A stretch of DNA of 9,433 nucleotides from Euryarchaeota archaeon UBA60 (GTDB lineage: Archaea > Thermoplasmatota > Poseidoniia > Poseidoniales > Poseidoniaceae), in contig DARQ01000040.1 in NCBI GenBank assembly GCA_002503395.1, positions 12,893 to 22,325 on the forward strand. Reading direction: 5' to 3'. Positions 1 to 5,324 of the stretch are shown here, in pieces; the stretch's first letter is position 1; each line of letters opens with the position of its first letter. Under the pieces are notes generated by a model. That model was not told the DNA's origin. It saw nothing but the letters and a program-made list of their open reading frames with translations, and ran no database searches. The position numbers and the translations under genes were made by a program.

Positions 1-1713
1 GTCGAGTTGGACTTCTCCAATGCTCCACCAGACCCGGATGGCGACGGTAAGCGTCGTTGGGATGTCGGTATCGCATATGTTGTGACAGCGATTGTTTGCG
101 CCCCTTACAATGCCAGCGCCGGACTGGGCCCTGCGGTAGCAGTCAAAGCCAATCTCGATGGCCACAGCCGAGTCTCTGACTCGGTCATTCTTTCGACCAA
201 CGTCATCCATAAGTACGAACTTGAATTGGTGCCGCTGGTCAACACCACCGTATTTATCAACCCCGGCGAGCGTTGGATTGTACCTCTTCAGACCTTCAAT
301 ACCGGTAATGGCCCCGACCGCTACGACCTGCGCCTGACTAGTATCTCTGACTCCGAGGGGAATTCAGTACAATGGCAGGTCGACGTACCGCGCGAGGGGT
401 TGGTGGAGTTAAGCCGCAATGACTGGCAGGAGATTGAAGTGGACATCCTGATTCCAAATCAAGTCGATGCCGGAACCTATACCATCCGTATCGATGCATT
501 ATCCGAGGAAGTATATCCTCAGAGCGGCCCGACTTCGACCAAACTTCGCGATTTCATCGAGTTGACGGTGATTGTCAACGAATTCCACGACATGTATATT
601 TATCTCGATGAGACAGTTGAGAACGAAGTCAAGACCACCGCACCGGGCAAAATCGTCCGCTACACCTTGAACATCACCAATAACGGCAACGTCGCCGACA
701 CACCGAGCCTTAACAACCACACCGGAACCCGCGATGGTGATAATTGGATAATGTCAGAGATACCCGGGATGACCACCCTCTCGGAGTGGCAGGTTACCTG
801 GGCAATCGTCCGTAATTTCGACAATTCCCAGGCCGAAGTCGAAGAGGAGTGTATCGAAGTTCTGTCTGGAGAGGAGATGCCCGAGGGGCAGTGTGTCTAC
901 ATCGCCGATATCGGTGAGTTCGTTCTGCCGCAGATGGAGCCTTACACGACTTTGACCATGCGAGCGATAATCAAGATCGGTGCCAATGCGAAGTTGGAGA
1001 CCCGACCACTTGGACTCAAAGTATCATCGATGTATGGTGATATGTCAGAGGAGAACGGCGACCATGATGATAGCCCATCGTGGTCGGGTGACCTGCTCGA
1101 CAGCAATGAGCTCATTGTCACCTTGCGTCTACGAGCACCGAATCTTGAAATTGTTGAGGCCAGCGTTTCTGAAAGCGATGCAAGCGCCGATGTTGGTGAG
1201 ACCATCCCGATTCGTGTAGTGGTACAGAATACCGGCAACGTCCACGCGGTCGAAGTCGAGATAATCCTCTGTGAGGACCAGACTGTAGAGGAAATCGAAG
1301 AGCGTGGGTGTGACGATGAAAATATTGTCTATCGGCAAGTCATCGGCGCCCTTCTACCACCTGACGATACCGGGGTCCCCAATCAAGTCGAGACCTATCT
1401 CTTGTATCCGGTCACCGCCGGTAGTCACACTGTGGTCGTGGTGCTTGACCCGAACGACAATGTGGTCGAGCAGCGAGAATCCGATAATACCCTTGAGGTC
1501 AACCGAGAATTGAGCAGCAGTAATCCCATAATCGATATCGCCGGGCAGGTCGTCGGCAAGTGGGCACTACCGACTGGAGTTCTACTTCTTACTCTATCTC
1601 TACTCAGTGTGGTGTACATGGTGGGTCGCGGAAGAACCCAGGAAGCGGCGCAAAGGGTTGCCGAGCAGAGCAGTCTGATTAACATAATAAAGACTGAAGA
1701 AGAAGAACTCTGA
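1..1713 (+). CDS. CARDB/Ig-like surface protein, C-terminally membrane-anchored (5' partial)
   Basis: The reading frame is open to the left edge, so the true N-terminus and any signal peptide lie outside the window; an in-frame TTG at base 7 is not a credible start. The visible 570 residues are mostly beta-rich, extracellular-type sequence. A NEW3/CARDB-like module lies around residues 75-170 (FINPGERWIVPLQTFNTGNG, later AGTYTIRIDA), a second around 198-330 (VRYTLNITNNGNVAD), and a clear CARDB-type module around 380-500 (VGETIPIRVVVQNTGN, later VVVVLDPNDNVVEQRESDNT). Cysteine pairs (about residues 284/298 and 424/437) could form disulfides. A single hydrophobic helix at about 521-541, followed by RGR and an acidic tail ending EEEEL, fits a C-terminal anchor with the bulk outside the cell. 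The ligand is unknown; such modules serve adhesion or presentation of partner domains. It converges with the gene that follows. Coding and anchor are well supported; the specific role is not. Confidence 0.85.
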   Translation, partial: VELDFSNAPPDPDGDGKRRWDVGIAYVVTAIVCAPYNASAGLGPAVAVKANLDGHSRVSDSVILSTNVIHKYELELVPLVNTTVFINPGERWIVPLQTFNTGNGPDRYDLRLTSISDSEGNSVQWQVDVPREGLVELSRNDWQEIEVDILIPNQVDAGTYTIRIDALSEEVYPQSGPTSTKLRDFIELTVIVNEFHDMYIYLDETVENEVKTTAPGKIVRYTLNITNNGNVADTPSLNNHTGTRDGDNWIMSEIPGMTTLSEWQVTWAIVRNFDNSQAEVEEECIEVLSGEEMPEGQCVYIADIGEFVLPQMEPYTTLTMRAIIKIGANAKLETRPLGLKVSSMYGDMSEENGDHDDSPSWSGDLLDSNELIVTLRLRAPNLEIVEASVSESDASADVGETIPIRVVVQNTGNVHAVEVEIILCEDQTVEEIEERGCDDENIVYRQVIGALLPPDDTGVPNQVETYLLYPVTAGSHTVVVVLDPNDNVVEQRESDNTLEVNRELSSSNPIIDIAGQVVGKWALPTGVLLLTLSLLSVVYMVGRGRTQEAAQRVAEQSSLINIIKTEEEEL

Positions 1714-1919
1714 ATTCGTTGAATTTGGTGATAATACGCACCCGCACCCGCACCGTTGCGCCCCCAAGTCAGACCTCTCCGCCTTTACCGAGCAGGCCAC
1801 CCAGATTTAGAGAACAGCTCCCCGCCACCACAGGGAGAGATTCCCGCGCCTTGGTAGTTGGGGGGTGGTAATGGGGATGTACGAGGACTGGGAATCGGGA
1901 GATTTTCCACCACCATCAG
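1714..1919. other. Convergent intergenic gap, no gene seen
   Basis: This 206-base gap lies between the stop of the plus-strand surface-protein gene and the stop of the minus-strand small anchored protein. I see no credible coding region, no strong hairpin and no long T-run that would mark a clear terminator on either strand. The only local structure is the short CGCACC tandem repeat listed separately. The plus-strand frame crossing its right end is rich in His and Arg and looks like the antisense shadow of the small protein gene. Confidence 0.6.
1737..1754. repeat. CGCACC hexamer, three perfect tandem copies
   Basis: Three exact head-to-tail copies of CGCACC occupy these 18 bases, 24 bases after the stop codon of the surface-protein gene. 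They do not form an inverted repeat, so they are not an obvious terminator. The tract may simply be a product of replication slippage in non-coding DNA. Confidence 0.7.
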
Positions 1920-2249
1920 CTATGGGCGGCCTTGCGGGGGGTCGTTTGAGCCATTCGTTTCACTTCGATTCGCATCATATCCCTTCCATACTTCGGGCTC
2001 GTTGTAGCAGTCCGGGTCATCTCGGTCGGCCTGCCCGCCACCGTCATTATCGGCATCGTCACCACAATTCCCCTCGATTCCACCGGCTCCATCACCGCCA
2101 AACAATCCACCATCACCGCCGCCGAACAGGGAAAGTGCGATTCCAATGCCGACGATTATCACCACTGCGGCTACCAGCAGAGTCTTAGTCGAATCATTAT
2201 TGACTTCGACATTGACGGTTATCTCGGTTTTATCACTCTCATCTGACAT
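1920..2249 (-). CDS. Small anchored protein with Cys-flanked Asp-rich motif
   Basis: A 109-residue protein of unknown function. Residues 1-22 are polar and acidic, residues 23-42 form one transmembrane helix (LLVAAVVIIVGIGIALSLFG), a Gly/Asp-rich linker follows, and then comes a motif running from C62 to C81 (CGDDADNDGG...DRDDPDC). The last 28 residues are polar. There is no classical signal peptide with a cleavage site, so it probably stays anchored by the helix with the Asp-rich part outside. The motif resembles the D-N-D-G-D-G...D-x-D-C segments found, often repeated, in archaeal and bacterial surface proteins, where the spaced Asp residues suggest calcium binding and the cysteines a disulfide. 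It starts 48 bases after the regulator gene on the same strand and may be co-transcribed. No clear Shine-Dalgarno precedes the ATG. The helix and acidic composition argue that this strand, not the opposite, is coding. Confidence 0.7.
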   Translation of the reverse strand: MSDESDKTEITVNVEVNNDSTKTLLVAAVVIIVGIGIALSLFGGGDGGLFGGDGAGGIEGNCGDDADNDGGGQADRDDPDCYNEPEVWKGYDANRSETNGSNDPPQGRP

Positions 2250-2297
2250 CGGCTTCGCGATTGCGAGGAGAGTTATGATGATGAAAGTTCACATCGG

Positions 2298-3050
2298 TTA
2301 TTTCTGCTCTTTTGGCAGGATTGCCCACCACGGCAACTTGGAACTGCTCGGTGCTGAGATGATATGCCCTGAGGAGTGGGATAGAACCCGCATCATCCTA
2401 CCCTGGAAACTGGATAACAGTGATTCATAATGCAACTCATCGGAGGCCATTTTACGGATGATTGCCTCGATATCGATATCCGTGCGGGGATTTTCAAGCA
2501 TACGATGGACGAGATGCCTTTCCTCATAGGTTTCAAAGTCGATATCGACAACCTTCGAGGCGCGGTGTTTTATGTGTTGATGGAGAGAGATAAGAGCGTC
2601 TCGCTGGCGGTCCAAAACCTCGAGTGCATCATCCAATTCTCCGAGAAAATATACCGCCTCGGTGAATGGTATCTTCTTTCTCCCCGAAACCTGTTCTGCG
2701 ATGTCGGCCATCCCCGGTGGTAATTTCCCGGCAAGCCGCATTGGCCCGCCCTTTGGAAGAATCCGCTGCTCAATCTGAAATAGGTCGGGACCAAGGTCGA
2801 TTCGCAGTGAAAACGAGCGCTGGACGAGATAGATCCGCTTTGGCGGCCCACCCTTTTCAGATGGCACCATCTTACTGTCGACGAAGCCGAATTTTTCCAG
2901 CACCTTGAGGTGTTTCATCACCGCTTGTTGACTTACACCGATTAATTCAGCCAGTTGCAAAGGGTAATGCGGTTCTCTTACCAGATGTTGCAGGATGTCA
3001 CGACGAACCTTGTTTTCAAGCAACATCAACGCTTGGTCGGCATCTTCCAT
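2298..3050 (-). CDS. ArsR-like winged-helix transcriptional regulator
   Basis: A 250-residue DNA-binding protein. Residues 5-75 form a winged helix: L11-E12-N13-K14-V15-R16-R17-D18-I19-L20 opens the domain, LAELIGVSQQAVMKHLKVLEKFGFV (33-57) is the helix-turn-helix with the recognition helix at about 40-53, and GGPPKRIYLV (67-76) is the wing. An alpha-helical middle (about 125-170, with heptad-like ELDDALEVLDRQRDALISL) suggests a coiled-coil dimer. The layout, an N-terminal ArsR-type domain followed by a long helical part, resembles archaeal regulators such as Thermococcales SurR. This protein contains no cysteine at all, so a SurR-type CxxC redox switch is excluded, as are thiol metal sites. 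The effector is unknown. The start ATG follows a 59-base gap carrying TATA-like and palindromic sequence, so it may have its own promoter. The HTH call is firm; targets are unknown. Confidence 0.88.
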   Translation of the reverse strand: MEDADQALMLLENKVRRDILQHLVREPHYPLQLAELIGVSQQAVMKHLKVLEKFGFVDSKMVPSEKGGPPKRIYLVQRSFSLRIDLGPDLFQIEQRILPKGGPMRLAGKLPPGMADIAEQVSGRKKIPFTEAVYFLGELDDALEVLDRQRDALISLHQHIKHRASKVVDIDFETYEERHLVHRMLENPRTDIDIEAIIRKMASDELHYESLLSSFQGRMMRVLSHSSGHIISAPSSSKLPWWAILPKEQK

Positions 3051-3067
3051 GACTGGTCAACTCAAGG

Positions 3068-3078
3068 TTACCTAGTAA
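3068..3078. promoter_or_regulatory. Palindrome TTACCTAGTAA upstream of the regulator gene
   Basis: TTAC and GTAA flank a 3-base centre (CTA), 18 to 28 bases before the regulator's ATG. It lies just downstream of the TATA-like element, between it and the likely transcription start. That is where a repressor would block RNA polymerase, so autoregulation by the adjacent winged-helix protein is plausible. The arms are only 4 bases, so chance occurrence is not excluded. Confidence 0.3.
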
Positions 3079-3085
3079 GGAGTAT

Positions 3086-3093
3086 CCTAAAAA
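3086..3093 (-). promoter_or_regulatory. Possible TATA box (TTTTTAGG) of the regulator gene
   Basis: Read on the minus strand, the sequence GTGCATTTTTAGGATAC lies about 36-43 bases before the regulator's ATG. Archaeal transcription usually starts about 25 bases downstream of the TATA centre, which would leave a leader of roughly a dozen bases. No purine-rich upstream BRE is clearly visible, so this is a modest candidate. Confidence 0.3.
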
Positions 3094-3109
3094 TGCACGG
3101 TTGATTATT

Positions 3110-4222
3110 TCAACCATCATCCCAGTCTTTCCACAAGTCTTTTCGGGCCATCCCCGCCTTCTCATCATTCTCCTTTGAGACCGCACCAGCCGCTTTACCA
3201 CTATCGCCCTCAATGCCCTCAGCCACTCCTTTACTCGGCACCGAAGACTTGGTATCCGGGATGGTGAATGGTGAGGATGTGAAGCCGGTATCATTGAATT
3301 GGGAATCGACAAAGGGACCCGGTACACCAGAATCATCTTGTGGTTTTTCACTTCGTTGGTGGAAGGCTCTTTCCACCACCTTCACCTTATCCTGCTCACT
3401 ACCGTGCATCAGTAAATAGATTTGCTCTGTTGTCATCAATCCCTCGGTGTCAGCTGCCTCACCATCCAACCCTCCAGTCAATCCTTCACCAAGTGCGATA
3501 TTCGCCGCCCCTGTTGCCCCGCCCGACAATCCACCACCCACATCTAACCGTCCTTCATTATCTACTGAATAAGACTGCAATTCTCCGGTATTTTCGTTGA
3601 CGACCATCACCGTTCTTCGGTTTTTCAATTGGCCACGCGAGGCCATTTTGTGAAGAATCCCTCCCACTGGTAGAAGCACGATACCCATCATACATACTAG
3701 ACAGGACAACCAGAATGCATAATCACCTAATATTTCACTGATCACCTCATCATAGTCGAGTAACATCACTTCTCCTTCACTACAGGCACCATCTACCTCA
3801 GAGTTGCAAATCGCATGAACATCGTAGGTACCTTCAGTAAGTTTCCAAGAACCTATTCGATTGAATTTTGTTCCTTTTTCATCCATTGCTTCAAACTCAT
3901 AACCACATCCGCTCTGGTTCACCACCTCGCTGTGAGAATCATAGACAACGAATTCGATATCGCCACTCATATTTTCTGACCATGCCACATAACATGATTG
4001 GGCGAGATTGACACTTTCCTGTTCACCAATTCCTATATTGACCTCATTATTTTTATTTGGATCGACTATTTCACTGAGGCCAGATAATTGTGAGTAGAAG
4101 AAAATCCCACCGAGCAGAAAACAGACTCCTCCGGTGATGAGCAAACGGCGACCCCAAGAGGACTGCTTTTGATACTCATCGACGGGCTGCACGGTTACTG
4201 CCAAACCGTTCTCGTCCTTCAA
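3110..4222 (-). CDS. Unknown two-TM membrane protein in the Topo VI operon
   Basis: I do not recognise this 370-residue protein. Residues 1-25 are polar and end in GRR, TM1 spans about 26-46, residues 47-168 form a beta-like loop with four cysteines (77, 106, 139, 147) that could pair outside the cell, TM2 spans about 169-192, and HKMASRGQLKNRR marks its cytoplasmic end. The tail (193-370) has a Gly-rich stretch (228-253), a short predicted helix (LMTTEQIYLLMHG, then DKVKVVERAF), a long Ser/Pro/Gly-rich disordered part and a Trp-containing acidic end, WKDWDDG. The start is a TTG, 7 bases after the top6A stop; an in-frame stop lies just upstream and no ATG occurs before TM1. The spacing implies co-transcription with top6BA. 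Parts of the gene are markedly AT-richer than its neighbours, fitting a fast-evolving lineage-specific gene. Confidence 0.78.
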   Translation of the reverse strand: MKDENGLAVTVQPVDEYQKQSSWGRRLLITGGVCFLLGGIFFYSQLSGLSEIVDPNKNNEVNIGIGEQESVNLAQSCYVAWSENMSGDIEFVVYDSHSEVVNQSGCGYEFEAMDEKGTKFNRIGSWKLTEGTYDVHAICNSEVDGACSEGEVMLLDYDEVISEILGDYAFWLSCLVCMMGIVLLPVGGILHKMASRGQLKNRRTVMVVNENTGELQSYSVDNEGRLDVGGGLSGGATGAANIALGEGLTGGLDGEAADTEGLMTTEQIYLLMHGSEQDKVKVVERAFHQRSEKPQDDSGVPGPFVDSQFNDTGFTSSPFTIPDTKSSVPSKGVAEGIEGDSGKAAGAVSKENDEKAGMARKDLWKDWDDG

Positions 4223-4229
4223 TCCGGCG

Positions 4230-5324
4230 CTAATGACCCATCTCGGCTAATTTCTCCGGCAGGTAGGTATCGGTGACGAAATCAAGACCATACTTCGCCA
4301 GCGATTGCTGTTCCGCCTTCTGCCCGAGGTCCAGCATCATATTGATTTGCTCTTGCCACCAACTATCATTAAACCGAGGGTCGGTCAACTCAGCCTTCAG
4401 GGCCTCGACATCTTTGCTCGACAAGTCATCACTGGGCAGATCATAAGCGACGATATCATCTGCGGTGATACCGAGATAAGAGGCACTAGGGGTCGCCAGA
4501 TATTCAGAGATGTGGGCGGTTTTTATCGCCCCGTAAGCGATTGAAGCGTAGATTCGGAACGACCACGGGTCGCCGTCGAGGAAAACCACGACCGGAAGAT
4601 TCCACTCTTCATTCATCCGTTTGAGGATTCGGCGGGTAGAGCGCGCCGGCTGTCCCTTCAGATGCAGTAGAGCACAACGATGCTCCTCATCGAAACCATT
4701 CTCTACCAGCCGGTCAAACATTCCACCGGTCTCGATGGCCATGATGAAGTCGACATCGTGTTCAAGTAACTGGATTTTTTCGGCTTCGACATTGTAGGGG
4801 ACACCATAACCGGAATCACCGACATCGTCACGGGCATTGATGCGCATCCACTCACCGCGGCGGTTTCTTTCATTGACGGTGATATCACCAATCATCCGAG
4901 AGCCATCTTCCTCGGGTCGCAACTTGAAATCTTCACGAAGGCATTTGGTGACAATCTCTAGATCCTCGGCGAGATTATTACTCTCGTTCTGTGAACTGAA
5001 ATGCCCATGCCCCCAACCTTCAGAGATGTAGTACATCTCACGCAGGGTGCTGGATTTACCAGCGTTGATCATCTCCTCGATGAACTCGATGACGTGTAAT
5101 GCGCGGAGTAATTGTTTAGCACTCCCCAGGCTCTTAGCATCACGAATAGACCGCTTCTTACCGTATTTGTAGACGCCAAGTTTGCTATCAAAACCGATGT
5201 TCTTCTTAGTTCGTACAGGCAGGGTCATCGTCGGCGCCTCACCCTTCATCATACGATTATACATTTCCAGTACAACTTCGTGCATCGCCGCTTTGGTCTC
5301 TTCAGGAGAATGTTTCCTCGTCAT
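4230..5324 (-). CDS. top6A: DNA topoisomerase VI subunit A
   Basis: This is the 364-residue DNA-cleaving subunit of type IIB topoisomerase VI, homologous to Spo11. Within the A2B2 enzyme it cuts both strands with a 2-base stagger through a tyrosine-phosphodiester link. The winged-helix (5Y-CAP) domain spans about residues 70-160 and carries STLREMYYIS, where the second Tyr of the YY pair, Y99, should be catalytic. The Toprim domain spans about 190-364: E198 in MAIETGGMF and D250/D252 in FLDGDPW are the expected Mg2+ ligands. GQPARSTRRIL (224-234) and ISEYLATPSASYLGI are typical archaeal TopoVI-A segments. Length is normal for the family. Its ATG overlaps the top6B stop as ATGA, indicating translational coupling and balanced A:B synthesis. 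All key catalytic residues are present, so it should be active. Confidence 0.97.
   Translation of the reverse strand: MTRKHSPEETKAAMHEVVLEMYNRMMKGEAPTMTLPVRTKKNIGFDSKLGVYKYGKKRSIRDAKSLGSAKQLLRALHVIEFIEEMINAGKSSTLREMYYISEGWGHGHFSSQNESNNLAEDLEIVTKCLREDFKLRPEEDGSRMIGDITVNERNRRGEWMRINARDDVGDSGYGVPYNVEAEKIQLLEHDVDFIMAIETGGMFDRLVENGFDEEHRCALLHLKGQPARSTRRILKRMNEEWNLPVVVFLDGDPWSFRIYASIAYGAIKTAHISEYLATPSASYLGITADDIVAYDLPSDDLSSKDVEALKAELTDPRFNDSWWQEQINMMLDLGQKAEQQSLAKYGLDFVTDTYLPEKLAEMGH

Noticed and set aside
1865..2188. Plus-strand open frame of 107 codons over the small anchored protein gene
   Set aside because: Its product is dominated by His and Arg with no domain logic, as expected for the antisense of an Asp/Gly-rich gene. 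The minus-strand frame gives a coherent helix plus Asp/Cys motif.
2430..2723. Plus-strand open frame of 97 codons over the regulator gene
   Set aside because: It is antisense to the helical part of the winged-helix regulator and shows no recognisable features.
2298..3050. SurR-type redox-sensing regulator
   Set aside because: The fold layout is similar, but the protein has no cysteine, so the CxxC switch that defines SurR is absent.
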